Shown here: in pieces, positions 29,368 through 38,074 of the stretch
How positions within the stretch are numbered: the stretch's first letter is position 1
How the letters are laid out: each line of letters opens with the position of its first letter
Source of the DNA: Blastocatellia bacterium
Lineage (GTDB): Bacteria > Acidobacteriota > Blastocatellia > UBA7656
Reading direction: 5' to 3'
Length of the DNA: 64,000 bases
Assembly: GCA_035275065.1 (NCBI GenBank)
Contig: DATENM010000014.1
Span: 87,178 to 151,177 of the forward strand
Translations under genes and position numbers: made by a program
Notes under the pieces: model-generated
What the model was told of the DNA's origin: nothing
Databases searched by the model: none
The model's input: only the letters and a program-made list of their open reading frames with translations

Positions 29368-29585
29368 TCGTAGCCTCCGAACCTGACGGTTGCCTGAGCA
29401 GATCAAGACGAGAGCCTGTAGAGGACAGACCGCTTAATCACACTCGCGCCGCGTTGAGCTTCGTTTAATCGCTTGATTGCGCCTGGACAGGGGCCGCGCC
29501 CCATGTCTCAGGTCATGGTACAAAAGCAGCGCGGTTGATACAAGCAGAAGATAATTGAAGATAGGCATCTAAGGGCAGTCGGCGG

Positions 29586-30005
29586 TCAGCTTTCGCAGAC
29601 GCCGCTCATCTCTTCGACGTGGATGCAGAAGACAATGATTGACGATTGCCCGTCATGCACGGGGACGGATTCAACCGGGGTAAGATGTGGAAAGCGGGCC
29701 AACAAGCGCTGCACGGCCCGCCGGCGCTCGTCGGCGTCAGTAATCTCTTCGTAACGACCGAAGGCGATGGCGCTGCGCCAGTTGTATTCATCCTGAATCT
29801 CTTCGACCTGCAAGCAGGCGCGCGGATTCTGGCGCAAGGCGCGAATTTTGTGGCCGACGAACGAATGAACATAGATCGTCGTGCCGTCCAGCATATAGCT
29901 GACCGGCACGACGTAAGGCGTGCCTTGAGCGACACAGCCGAGATGCCCGACGCGGGCAGCTTCGAGCAGCGCCCGCGTCTGGTCAGGGCTCATGGGCCGG
30001 ATCAT
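29586..30005 (-). CDS. Pyridoxamine 5'-phosphate oxidase-like flavoprotein
   Basis: This 139-residue protein of the PF12900/PPOX-like split-barrel family has AAAGGAAAA before ATG 30005. Diagnostic stretches are [46 protein letters not shown] and [11 protein letters not shown]. Relatives bind FMN or F420, and several belong to hypoxia or nitrosative-stress regulons. It follows the universal stress protein gene by 36 bp on the same strand, so it is probably the second gene of that sigma-54-dependent operon. Confidence 0.88.
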   Translation of the reverse strand: MIRPMSPDQTRALLEAARVGHLGCVAQGTPYVVPVSYMLDGTTIYVHSFVGHKIRALRQNPRACLQVEEIQDEYNWRSAIAFGRYEEITDADERRRAVQRLLARFPHLTPVESVPVHDGQSSIIVFCIHVEEMSGVCES

Positions 30006-30041
30006 CTTTTTTCCTTTCTCGCACCTGCCGACTGCACCCGT

Positions 30042-30497
30042 TCAATCGTGCTCGGGACCGCGCACGATCTCTACCGAACAGCGCGCGTGCGCCGCCACGG
30101 CCTGCGACACAGAGCCGAGCAGCAGGCGCTTGAAGCCGCTGTAGCCATGCGAGCCGACAACAATCAGATTCGCGCTCCATTGCTCGGCTTCGTCTAAAAT
30201 AACTTGTTTCGGGTAGCCTTCGTGAATTTCCGTGGTGAGCTTCAACGACGGCGTGCTGGCTTCCTTGAATCGCAGAACGGCGGCGTCGAGCGCGGCCTGC
30301 GCCTGCTTGGTGGCCGCGAGCCGGGCGTCGTCCCAGTAGTTGTCGGGCAGCACCCATGTCTCGGTCATCATCGTCGCCATCGGCTCGACGACCGAGATGA
30401 TCTTGACCTCGGTGGCGGCGGGCCAGGGCCGATGCACGACCTCTTGCACGGCCCGGTCGCTGAAGATGGAACCGTCAATGGCTAACAGGATTTTCAT
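30042..30497 (-). CDS. Universal stress protein (UspA family)
   Basis: ATG 30497 follows GGAGGTG, giving 151 residues. It opens [20 protein letters not shown], the family start. Near the C terminus [20 protein letters not shown], followed by [20 protein letters not shown], is the ATP-binding G-2X-G-9X-G(S/T) motif, so an ATP-binding type is likely. Such proteins raise survival during starvation, hypoxia or oxidative stress. A near-consensus sigma-54 promoter lies about 46 bp upstream, and an NtrC-type activator gene is next door. Confidence 0.92.
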   Translation of the reverse strand: MKILLAIDGSIFSDRAVQEVVHRPWPAATEVKIISVVEPMATMMTETWVLPDNYWDDARLAATKQAQAALDAAVLRFKEASTPSLKLTTEIHEGYPKQVILDEAEQWSANLIVVGSHGYSGFKRLLLGSVSQAVAAHARCSVEIVRGPEHD

Positions 30498-30542
30498 GAT
30501 CGCACCTCCAGAGGCAAAGCGGTCGAATGCATCATTTGAGCG

Positions 30543-30558
30543 AGCAAGGTTTGTGCCG
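30543..30558 (-). promoter_or_regulatory. Sigma-54 (-24/-12) promoter of the stress-protein operon
   Basis: Read on the minus strand it is CGGCACAAACCTTGCT. It matches TGGCAC-N5-TTGCW at all but the first base, with exactly 10 nt between GG and GC. Transcription would begin near 30533, leaving a leader of about 35 nt before the universal stress protein. The NtrC-type activator gene lies 220 bp upstream. Confidence 0.7.
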
Positions 30559-30641
30559 CTTAGCGCAGGCTTGAATGGCGTCATTTACGGTGCAGGGATG
30601 CGAAATATGGCGACGCCACCGGGGAGATTTCCACAGCGTCG

Positions 30642-30717
30642 GAGCAGTTTTCAATCAGATGTAGCGCAATCTGTTAGATTGCGCACTGGCTCGCACAATC
30701 TAACAGATTGCGCTACA
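30642..30717. repeat. AGAGC-ended palindromic element, copy D
   Basis: The left end is GAGCAGTTTTCAAT (30642). The core, 30660-30717, is nearly the same as copy B: TGTAGCGCAATCTGTTAG and its inverted partner, with one mismatch. The right outer end has decayed. It lies between the activator gene and the sigma-54 promoter, where activator-binding sites would be expected. Confidence 0.65.
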
Positions 30718-30777
30718 TCGGAATAATCGCGGTGCTTGCAAATGCGGTGATGGAAGTCAGGTGCGGTGTCGAGCCAC

Positions 30778-32223
30778 TCAGGCGGTTGGCGGGGCCGCTT
30801 CTTCCTGGCCGGCGCTTTCGAGCTTCTTCAGGCGATAGCGCAACTGGTCGCGCGAGATGCTGAGCAATTCCGCAGCCCGCGTCTGGTTGCCATGACTGAG
30901 TTCGAGCGCCTGCTGCACAAGCGACATCTCCAGATCATCCAGCACGATACCTTCGGGCGGCAACGTGAAGATCGGCGCCGTTGACTTTGACGGCAGCGCG
31001 GCGGCGGGCGCGGCGGCGCTCCTTTCCGCCTCGTCGTGCGCCAGGCCGCGCGGCAGGTAATGTGGCGTGATGATCTCGCCATCTTCCAAAATCATGACCC
31101 GCTCGATGACGTTGCGCAGCTCGCGGACATTGCCGGGCCAACTGTAGCGCCGGAAGATGTCTAAGACTTCCGGCGTCAGCCCGCGTAGGCGTTTGCGCAG
31201 CCGCTCGTTGAAGTAACGAATGTAATACTCGGCCAGCAGAATCACGTCGTTGCCGCGCTCGCGCAGCGGCGGGATGTCTATCTGAATCACCGACAGCCGG
31301 TAGTAGAGGTCGAGACGGAAGCGGCCCGTGGCGCTCTCGGCTTTGAGGTCACGGTTCGAAGCGACGAGAACCCGCACATCAAGCGGAAGGTCTTTCAAGC
31401 CGCCGACGCGGCGGAAGCTGCCCTCTTCCAACACCCGCAGCAGCTTCGCTTGCAGACTCAATTCCAGCTCGCCGATCTCGTCAAGAAACAGCGTGCCGCC
31501 TTCGGCTTGTTCAAACAAGCCTTCCTTGCGCGCCTTGGCGTCGGTAAACGCGCCCTTCTCATAACCGAACAGCTCGGACTCAATCAGGGTGGCAGGGATA
31601 GCGGCGCAGTTGATGGCAATAAACGGCGCATTGGCGCGGCGCGAGCCGTAATGGACGGCTTTCGCCACCAGGTCTTTGCCGGTGCCCGATTCGCCCTGCA
31701 ACAGCACCGAGGAGACTTCGCTGTCGGCGACCTTGCGCGCCAGCGAGATCATCTCGCGCAGCGACGGCGATTCGCCGATGATCTGGTCAAAGCTGAACTG
31801 GCGGGCGCGCTCGCGGCGGTAGCTGCGCACTTCCTTGCGAAGCGCCTGCGCCTCGATGCCGTTGCGGATGGTGACTTCTAGCTCGTCGAGGCTGACCGGC
31901 TTGCCGATGAAATCGTAAGCCCCGCCGCGCAGCGCGGCGATGGTGTTTTCGATGATGACATCGGCGGTGATCATAATCACCACGGCATCCGCGTCGCGAT
32001 GTTTGATCTCGCGCAACGCGTCAATGCCTGAGCCATCCGGGAGGTTGATGTCGAGCAGCACGATGTCGGGATGCTCGGCGTCAAAGGTAGCAAGCCCCGC
32101 GGCCACCGTGCCGGCTTCCGAGACGCCATAGCCCCAACTGCGCAGGGCTTCGGTCAGCGTGTAGCGAACCATCTGCTCGTCGTCAACGACCAGTACTCTG
32201 TCTTTCGTCCGTCTCTCAGCCAT
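30778..32223 (-). CDS. NtrC-family sigma-54-dependent response regulator
   Basis: The 481-residue protein has a receiver (8-122, Asp58 in [10 protein letters not shown]). Its AAA+ domain (about 148-375) has Walker A GESGTGKD at 177-184, the sigma-54 contact loop GAFTDA at 224-229 (consensus GAFTGA) and Walker [11 protein letters not shown] Fis-type HTH closes it ([21 protein letters not shown]). It would remodel sigma-54 polymerase at promoters such as the one at 30543. The kinase is not adjacent; the cytoplasmic PAS hybrid kinase at 27403 is a candidate. The loop variant (Asp for Gly) occurs in a minority of family members. Confidence 0.93.
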   Translation of the reverse strand: MAERRTKDRVLVVDDEQMVRYTLTEALRSWGYGVSEAGTVAAGLATFDAEHPDIVLLDINLPDGSGIDALREIKHRDADAVVIMITADVIIENTIAALRGGAYDFIGKPVSLDELEVTIRNGIEAQALRKEVRSYRRERARQFSFDQIIGESPSLREMISLARKVADSEVSSVLLQGESGTGKDLVAKAVHYGSRRANAPFIAINCAAIPATLIESELFGYEKGAFTDAKARKEGLFEQAEGGTLFLDEIGELELSLQAKLLRVLEEGSFRRVGGLKDLPLDVRVLVASNRDLKAESATGRFRLDLYYRLSVIQIDIPPLRERGNDVILLAEYYIRYFNERLRKRLRGLTPEVLDIFRRYSWPGNVRELRNVIERVMILEDGEIITPHYLPRGLAHDEAERSAAAPAAALPSKSTAPIFTLPPEGIVLDDLEMSLVQQALELSHGNQTRAAELLSISRDQLRYRLKKLESAGQEEAAPPTA

Positions 32224-32390
32224 TCAGCCTGCCTCGAATCGAGAATCGCGCAGCCGTGTGCATCATAGCAGCGCCGCAAACCCGATCACAAGAATGCGCG
32301 CCGCGCAGCCTGCGCGATTGAAATCATTTGACACGCCGCATTGTGCGGCAAATAATCGCTACCATCCGAAGAGAGGGAGAACGACGCACT

Positions 32391-32879
32391 ATGCCCAAGT
32401 TTTGCCCGCGATGCGGCACGGCTGTAGAGGGGACGGCGCAATTCTGTCGCGCTTGCGGCAGCACCTTGCCCGCCACGCAAGCCACCTCTGATCAACCAAC
32501 CACGGAATATCCGCCGAGCTTTGAGCAATCACAGCAGAGCTATCCGCCGACCTACGTGCCGCCTGCCGGTTATCCGCCGACCACGCAGAGTTACCCGTCG
32601 CCATACAACTACGCACAGCCGGGCGCCAAGCCCGCGGGCGCCGACAAGAAGCTCGCCGCCGGGCTGTGCGGCATTCTCATCGGCAGCCTCGGCGTTCATA
32701 AGTTCATCCTCGGCTACAACAACGAAGGCATGATCATGCTGCTGGTGACGCTACTGACGTGCGGGCTGGGCGCCATCGTCACCAGCCTCATCGGCATAAT
32801 CGAAGGCATCATCTACCTGACCAAGAGCGACGAAGATTTCGTCAACACCTACGTGCTGAACAAAAAGGGATGGTTCTGA
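32391..32879 (+). CDS. Zinc-ribbon and TM2-domain membrane protein
   Basis: ATG 32391 gives 162 residues. FCPRCGTAVEGTAQFCRACG is a double-CXXC zinc ribbon at residues 4-23. A Pro/Tyr/Gln-rich segment (30-80, YPPTYVPPAGYPPT-like) leads to a TM2 domain (about 88-150) with GILIGSLGVHKFILGYNNEG and two helices. TM2 proteins are widespread and poorly understood. The start is chosen because the zinc ribbon begins directly at this Met and GAGAGGGAGA precedes it. Convergent with the glucosidase gene. Confidence 0.88.
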   Translation: MPKFCPRCGTAVEGTAQFCRACGSTLPATQATSDQPTTEYPPSFEQSQQSYPPTYVPPAGYPPTTQSYPSPYNYAQPGAKPAGADKKLAAGLCGILIGSLGVHKFILGYNNEGMIMLLVTLLTCGLGAIVTSLIGIIEGIIYLTKSDEDFVNTYVLNKKGWF

Positions 32880-32894
32880 CCCGCCTGCGGCGGG

Positions 32895-32977
32895 AAGTAA
32901 AAAGTAAAAAGTAAAAAGGCAAAAGTAGAGACATCCATCTGCCTTACTTTTTACTTTTTACTTTTTACTTTTGCCTT
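32895..32977. repeat. Palindrome of mirrored GTAAAAA heptamers
   Basis: AAGTAAAAAGTAAAAAGTAA (from 32895) and onward to 32929 mirrors 32944-32977, all 7-nt GTAAAAA/GGCAAAA units. It is the same family as 7606-7742. The last five codons and stop of the beta-glucosidase (GKSKK-stop) are written in this repeat. Confidence 0.8.
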
Positions 32978-34865
32978 GCGGCGCAGCCGCGTATGACAGG
33001 CCATAGCCGTATTTGAAGAGCGGGTCGTAATTCTTGTCGCCCCAGTTGATCGGAATCTGCGCCATCGAGCGCGGCCACGAGCAAGAGAGCTTGCCGGTCG
33101 GGTTGTAATCGCCGAACAAGACATCGGCCACACCCGCGCCCTCCGTCCCCGGCAGCCATGCCGCGACCAGGGCATCCGCTTTATCGATCACCCGATCAAT
33201 CATCATCGGGCGGCCCGACAACAGCACGACGACGACGGGGATGCCGGCCCGTTTCATGGCCTCGACCGCGGCGACGTCTTCGGCCGAAAGCTGCAAGTCT
33301 GTGCGGTCGCCGCGCATCTCTGCGTAAGGCGTTTCGCCGATGACGACGATGCCAACGTCAGCGCCCGCCGCGCCCGAGCCGTCTTTCGAGAAAGTCACCT
33401 TTGTCGTCTTTGCCACCGTGTTCTTGATGGCCTTCAAGATCGTCGTGCCGCCGGTCATCACGTCGCCCGAGCGGCCTTGCCAGTCAATCGTCCAGCCGCC
33501 GCACTGATTGCCGATGTCGTCGGCGCCGCGGCCCGCGACGTGAACGCGCGACAGCGTTTTTGCCACCGGCAGCGTTTTATTGTCGTTCTTCAACAGCACG
33601 AGTGATTCGCGCACACACTGGCGAGCGACGGCGCGGTGCGCGACAGAGCCGAACGACTTTAGCAGGCGGCGATCCGCCAGCGGCGAGCGGCTTTTGTCCA
33701 TCAAGCCCATCGCGAATTTGACCCGCAGGATGCGCCGCACGGCGTCATCAATTCTCGTCATCGGCACGCGGCCTTCTTTAACCAGTTCGTGCAGTAGAGT
33801 GTAGAACTGCACATACCTGGTCGGCACCATCACCATGTCCATGCCGGCATTGATCGAGGTTTCGATGTTGCTCTTGAAATCGCCTCCCAGATCGTCAAGC
33901 GCGTTGTAGTCGGAGATCAGGAAGCCTTCAAAGCCCAGCTCGTTCTTGAGAATCTCGGTCAACAGCCGGTGACTGGCCGAGCATTTGACGCCGTTCCAAC
34001 TGCTGTAAGACGGCATGATGGTGCCGACGCCGGCTCTGACCGCCGTGACGTAGCCTTGCAGATGAATCGCGCGCAGCTCGGCTTCGCTCAAGCGCGTATC
34101 GCCCTGGTCGAGCGGGAAACGCTCGTCGCGATCTTTCGGGCGGCCCGTCCCAAAGCTCGTGCCGCCGTCGCCGACATAGTGCTTGGCGCAGGCGACGACG
34201 CTCAAAGGGCTGCTCAGGTCGCTGCCCTGAAAGCCGCGCACCGCCGCCGCGCCGAGGGTGCGGGCCAGCTCCGGGGTTTCGCCGAAGCCTTCATAGGTTC
34301 GGCCCCAGCGCTCGTCGCGCGGCACGGCGACGCAGGGCGCGAAAGCCCAGTTGATGCCGGTGGCGCGGACTTCTTCGGCGGTGACGCGCGCCGCCTGCTC
34401 GACGAGCCTGGCGTCGCGCGTGCAGCCCAGGGCGATGTTGTGCGGGAAGATGGTCGCGCCAAGCACATTGTTGTGGCCATGCACGGCATCTATGCCGAAG
34501 AGGATGGGGATGGCGAGGCGCGTCTTCAAGGCATGCTTCTGGTATTCGTCATACATATCTGTCCACGCCTGCGCGCTGTTGCCGGCCTTCGGGTCCGAAT
34601 CGCCGCCGCTCAGCAGCGAGCCGAGAAAATACTTCTGGATGTCGTTGACATCTTTCAGGGCACTCTGCTCGGCCTGAGTCATCTGGCCGAGCTTCTCTTC
34701 GAGGGTCATCTGCGCCAGCAGTTTGTTGACCTGCGGGTCGAACGATGAGAGCGCGCGTCGCGCCGGCGTTTTCTTCACCGGCGCGGCGGTCGAGGCGCTC
34801 GACGGCGCGCCGCGAAAGGACAGACTGACCAGCACGATCACCAGCGCAATAGCGAGCTTTTTCAT
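32958..34865 (-). CDS. Secreted beta-glucosidase (GH3)
   Basis: The 635-residue protein starts at ATG 34865 after AAAGGAGAGG, with a signal peptide ([16 protein letters not shown]). The GH3 N-terminal barrel contains [36 protein letters not shown] and the catalytic nucleophile Asp in [13 protein letters not shown]. The C-terminal alpha/beta-sandwich domain shows [20 protein letters not shown] and [12 protein letters not shown]. It would release glucose from beta-glucans or glucosides in the periplasm. The C terminus QGKSKK comes from a repeat that has invaded the gene end; relatives normally extend into a folded strand here. Confidence 0.93.
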   Translation of the reverse strand: MKKLAIALVIVLVSLSFRGAPSSASTAAPVKKTPARRALSSFDPQVNKLLAQMTLEEKLGQMTQAEQSALKDVNDIQKYFLGSLLSGGDSDPKAGNSAQAWTDMYDEYQKHALKTRLAIPILFGIDAVHGHNNVLGATIFPHNIALGCTRDARLVEQAARVTAEEVRATGINWAFAPCVAVPRDERWGRTYEGFGETPELARTLGAAAVRGFQGSDLSSPLSVVACAKHYVGDGGTSFGTGRPKDRDERFPLDQGDTRLSEAELRAIHLQGYVTAVRAGVGTIMPSYSSWNGVKCSASHRLLTEILKNELGFEGFLISDYNALDDLGGDFKSNIETSINAGMDMVMVPTRYVQFYTLLHELVKEGRVPMTRIDDAVRRILRVKFAMGLMDKSRSPLADRRLLKSFGSVAHRAVARQCVRESLVLLKNDNKTLPVAKTLSRVHVAGRGADDIGNQCGGWTIDWQGRSGDVMTGGTTILKAIKNTVAKTTKVTFSKDGSGAAGADVGIVVIGETPYAEMRGDRTDLQLSAEDVAAVEAMKRAGIPVVVVLLSGRPMMIDRVIDKADALVAAWLPGTEGAGVADVLFGDYNPTGKLSCSWPRSMAQIPINWGDKNYDPLFKYGYGLSYAAAPQGKSKK

Positions 34866-35281
34866 TTCACCTCTCCTTTGGAAGTTGCTGGATTATATTT
34901 CACAGTTGCGGCCACACAACTGCTGCGCGGCGGTGATGGATGGCTGATGTGGCTTGCGATCACATACGCGACGTGCGGCGGCAATACTCGCTTATCTGTT
35001 TATGCGGTCGGCAGCGATTCGTCAAGGGCGGCAACCGAATCAAGCAGTTGGTGTGGGGCAACGGGCAGGGCATTCAGTTCTGCAAAATGGGATGAAAGAA
35101 AAACACAGAGGCACGGAGGCACAGAGGCACGGAGAACTCCTCTGTGTCCCTCCGTGCCTCTGTGCCTCTGTGTTTAATCATCTTTTGAATGTCAAGATCT
35201 GTGTTTAATTCATCTTTTGAATGTCGAGAACTAAATGGCCCCTGGTAACGGGGCAGGCGAAAAGCGACGCGGCGGGCCGTG
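34866..35281. other. 416-bp intergenic region with palindrome and tandem duplication
   Basis: Between the glucosidase start and the MDR gene end. Its first 230 bp should hold the glucosidase promoter, but I see no clear consensus. The rest is a palindrome of CACAGAGG/CACGGAGG 8-mers (35101-35134 with 35140-35175), followed by a tandem 31-32 bp duplication (35167-35197 and 35198-35229). Confidence 0.5.
35101..35229. repeat. Palindrome of CACAGAGG-type octamers plus tandem duplication
   Basis: Four alternating octamers (CACAGAGG, CACGGAGG) in the left arm face complementary units in the right arm with a 5-nt loop. The right end, TCTGTGTTTAATCATCTTTT and following bases, is repeated once in tandem with three differences, as if the end had slipped during copying. 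Confidence 0.75.
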
Positions 35282-36253
35282 TTAGTCGTCCTGCTCTACA
35301 GTGATGATGATTTTCCCTCGGGCGTGACCTTCATCCAGATACCGCATCGCCTCGGGGACTTCGCTCAGCCGGTAACGCCTGTCGATGACCGGCATGATCT
35401 TTCCGGCCCTCAGGAGGTCGCCCAGAACGGCCAGGTCCTCTGGCTTCCGCCTCGCGACAAACATGCCGAACTTCTGGCTCACGACCCATGACAACAGCAG
35501 CGCTTTGAGCGCAACCGTCAGGATAACCCGGACTTTGCTGAGGCCCCCGGCGATGACACATTTTCCCCTGGGGTTTAAGACGCGCCTGATTGCTGACAAC
35601 GAATGGTTACTGATGCAGTCGAAGATGAGATCGTAGCGCGGCGTGCCTTTCGTGAAGTCCTCGCGGGTGTAATCAATGACCCGATCCGCGCCGATTGATC
35701 TCACCATCTCGACATTTCTCGTGCTGCACACGCCGGTCACTTCGGCGCCGAATGATTTGGCGACCTGCACCGCGAACGTGCCCACGCCGCCCGCCGCGCC
35801 GTTAATCAAGACCTGCTGCCCCGGTTGAAGCTTTCCCTTGTCGCGGAGCCCCTGCAATGCGGTGAGTCCTGCCACCGGCACGGAAGCCGCTTGCTCGAAC
35901 GTCACATTATCCGGCTTCATCACCAGCGCCGTTTCGGCAGCACAACCGTACTCGGCGAAAGCCCCGCGGCAGACGCCGAACACCGGGTCGCCGGGCTTGA
36001 AGCGGCTGACTTTAGCGCCAACCGCTTCCACCTCGCCGGCCACGTCATAGCCGAGGCGTGTGTCCTTTGGCCTGCGCAGCCCGGTCATCAGGCGAGCGAG
36101 GTACGGCGAGCCGCGGTAGTGCCGGTCAACCGGATTGACGGAGGCGGCGCGGACTCTGATCAACACTTCATCATCGCCGGGAGCCGGCTTAGAGACCTCT
36201 TCACACTTGAGGACGTCGGGCGAACCGTAGCGGTGATAGGCAATGGCTTTCAT
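35282..36253 (-). CDS. MDR-family NADPH quinone reductase/alcohol dehydrogenase
   Basis: The 323-residue protein is of the medium-chain dehydrogenase family. VKxxP-type GroES domain: VLIRVRAASVNPVDRHYRG near residue 31 and DTRLGYDVAGEVEAVGAKV. The Rossmann domain has NGAAGGVGTFAVQVAKSFGA (about 150) and GADRVIDYTREDF. The zinc ligands of classic alcohol dehydrogenases are absent, so a zinc-free NADPH quinone or enone reductase is most likely. It follows the DinB-like gene by 10 bp, so the two probably share an mRNA. Confidence 0.9.
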   Translation of the reverse strand: MKAIAYHRYGSPDVLKCEEVSKPAPGDDEVLIRVRAASVNPVDRHYRGSPYLARLMTGLRRPKDTRLGYDVAGEVEAVGAKVSRFKPGDPVFGVCRGAFAEYGCAAETALVMKPDNVTFEQAASVPVAGLTALQGLRDKGKLQPGQQVLINGAAGGVGTFAVQVAKSFGAEVTGVCSTRNVEMVRSIGADRVIDYTREDFTKGTPRYDLIFDCISNHSLSAIRRVLNPRGKCVIAGGLSKVRVILTVALKALLLSWVVSQKFGMFVARRKPEDLAVLGDLLRAGKIMPVIDRRYRLSEVPEAMRYLDEGHARGKIIITVEQDD

Positions 36254-36262
36254 AAAGGCAAA

Positions 36263-36847
36263 TCATTTCCGCGGCTGTGGCATGAACTCCGGGTCGCTGC
36301 TCGGCGGCACGATGTTCTTCATCCGCAGGTAGACGGTGAGGTTGCCGTAGTGCTCGATGGTGTGCGCGTTGTTGGTCGTCAGCATGAATAGCTTGGGCGC
36401 ATCAAACCCGCGGAACTTCACCATCTCCGCACTGCCCGCCGCGTCGGTCATGCCGTCGTAGGCCTTGTCGCAGTAGGCGAAGGCGTCTTTGAGTGCGGCG
36501 ATCAGATCAGCCTTCGAGGTTTTCGTCCGCTCGATTCTCAGGGCCAGGGCGGGATTCTTTTCGCCGCGCACGATGGAACAAAACGTGTAATTCGCATCGG
36601 CGATGTGGCCAATGAGATGGCCGAAGCTGCGGACGACCCATGTGGGCTTGAAGTTGTAAGACTCCTCCGGCATTTTCTCGGCTGAGCTGAGGATTGTGGC
36701 CTTCAAGAATCCGTAAACTAATTTGGTGGAGGCGCTCATCGGGTTACCGGGATTGGCGGCGGCGGTGGATTTCTGCGGCTCCTGAGCCAGGGCGGCGCTG
36801 GCCGGCAGCAGAAGGCAGAGCAGAGCTGCCGGCAGAAGGTTTCGCAT
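36263..36847 (-). CDS. DinB-like protein with signal peptide
   Basis: From ATG 36847 (194 residues) the protein opens with a signal peptide, RNLLPAALLCLLLPASAALAQ. A DinB_2-type four-helix bundle follows, with FGHLIGHIADANYTF and NNAHTIEHYGNL supplying His residues for the usual metal triad. An in-frame ATG at 36952 has a better ribosome site (AAAGGAAA) but would bury the signal peptide behind 35 residues, so the start is unsettled. DinB-like proteins are mostly cytoplasmic thiol-dependent metalloenzymes; export is an acidobacterial habit. Role unknown. Confidence 0.82.
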   Translation of the reverse strand: MRNLLPAALLCLLLPASAALAQEPQKSTAAANPGNPMSASTKLVYGFLKATILSSAEKMPEESYNFKPTWVVRSFGHLIGHIADANYTFCSIVRGEKNPALALRIERTKTSKADLIAALKDAFAYCDKAYDGMTDAAGSAEMVKFRGFDAPKLFMLTTNNAHTIEHYGNLTVYLRMKNIVPPSSDPEFMPQPRK

Positions 36848-37056
36848 TGGTCTTGCCAGCCGCTTGGAGGGCCGTGCGATAAAACGGTGAGCAGAATCAT
36901 GAGGGGTTCCACCCGCACGATCTTCTTGAGCAACATTGACAGTGTCTTGCATTTTCGTTTCCTTTCAATGGCGATTAGGCTTCGTCCGTTCTTTGTTCAT
37001 TTCGTTATTGACGGGCGGCCCGGCGAGCCACATGGCTTTGGGCTGACGACGCGGCC

Positions 37057-37404
37057 TCATAGCTCCTTCGTCTCGCCCGCGGATGGATCATATCCCCAAC
37101 GGGCGCGCATGCGCTGGCGGAATTGCTCGCGCTCCTCAGGGGTCATCTGCTCGTATTGCTTTTCCACATGACGACGGTAATTCGAGCGCATGGAGCCCTG
37201 CCATCCGGACCCGCCGAAGAGAATCCGGCACAGCGCCAGGAGCCCGAGCGCTTGCCAGAAGGTGATCTCGCGCAAGCCGAGGAGCGGCGGCATCAGCCAA
37301 TTCCACAGTTGCATCACCAGCGCGCCGCCGATGGCAATGAATGCCAGCATCCCTAAGAGCGCCAGCGGCGCTATCCGAATCATTCGCTTCACTCTCGGTT
37401 TCAT
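37057..37404 (-). CDS. Small two-helix membrane protein downstream of ECF sigma gene
   Basis: ATG 37404 (115 residues) is chosen because it starts just before two hydrophobic segments (APLALLGMLAFIAIGGALVM and the ALGLLALCRILFGG region). A charged helix, HVEKQYEQMTPEEREQFRQR, follows. The gene begins 11 bp after the sigma factor stop, so the two are co-transcribed. The position suggests an anti-sigma or sensory role, but it lacks a recognised anti-sigma fold, so that is inference only. Confidence 0.7.
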   Translation of the reverse strand: MKPRVKRMIRIAPLALLGMLAFIAIGGALVMQLWNWLMPPLLGLREITFWQALGLLALCRILFGGSGWQGSMRSNYRRHVEKQYEQMTPEEREQFRQRMRARWGYDPSAGETKEL

Positions 37405-37414
37405 CTTCAGTCCC

Positions 37415-37999
37415 TCAGCCTTTTGTGAATTCGTCATAGACGCTTTGCAATCGCCGGCGCAGGTGCAGCACCGCATAGCGTTTGCGCGAGAGCAGCGTAT
37501 TGACGCTGAGGCCGGTCTCGGCGGCCACCTCCTTGAAGCTGCGTCCTTCCAGCTCGTGCGCGACAAACACCTCGCGTTGCTCTGCGGGCAATTCCTCGAC
37601 CGCCGCTTCGAGCGCGGCGAGAAGCAGGCGGCGGGCGTAGAGCGCCTCCGGTCCCGCATCGGGCGACGGCAGCAGGTCGCCTAACTGCATCGCTTCGTCG
37701 TCTTCGTCCGCGTATGCGGCATCGCTCAAGCTCGCCGCCTGCTTCTTGCGGAGAAGGTCCGTGATGCGGTTGCGCGCGACGCGAAACAGCCAGCCGGAGA
37801 CGTGTTCGATAGGCATCAGCAGGCGGTTGGCTTCCACCAGCCTGTAGAAGACGTCTTGCAGAACGTCCTCGGCGTCTCGCGGGTCAGGCACACGCCGGCG
37901 GATGAAGTTGTGCAGCCGCGACTGCTCGCGCTCGACCACCTCCGCGATCCGCTGATCTTCTTCTGCCATCGGCCACTGTTCCCTAAGGGCTTCAGCCAT
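37415..37999 (-). CDS. ECF-type RNA polymerase sigma factor
   Basis: The 194-residue protein has region 2 (about 26-95) with DAEDVLQDVFYRLVEANRLL and SGWLFRVARNRITDLLRKK. Region 4 (about 130-185) has LPAEQREVFVAHELEGRSFK, then EVAAETGLSVNTLLSRKRYAV. The linker is acidic (DEDDEAMQLGD). ECF factors redirect polymerase to stress or envelope genes. A membrane protein follows directly and may hold it inactive. The 75 bp upstream separates it from the propeller kinase on the same strand. Confidence 0.93.
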   Translation of the reverse strand: MAEALREQWPMAEEDQRIAEVVEREQSRLHNFIRRRVPDPRDAEDVLQDVFYRLVEANRLLMPIEHVSGWLFRVARNRITDLLRKKQAASLSDAAYADEDDEAMQLGDLLPSPDAGPEALYARRLLLAALEAAVEELPAEQREVFVAHELEGRSFKEVAAETGLSVNTLLSRKRYAVLHLRRRLQSVYDEFTKG

Positions 38000-38074
38000 C
38001 TACTCACTGTAGACGCACGGGCGGGAAAAATATTGTGGGTTGGGTGATTTTTTTTCGAGGCCGGCGCGAGTCAC

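Noticed and set aside
27562..29373. 603-codon open frame opposite the PAS hybrid kinase
   Set aside because: Antisense shadow of a clear kinase with all motifs in place; no signal of its own.
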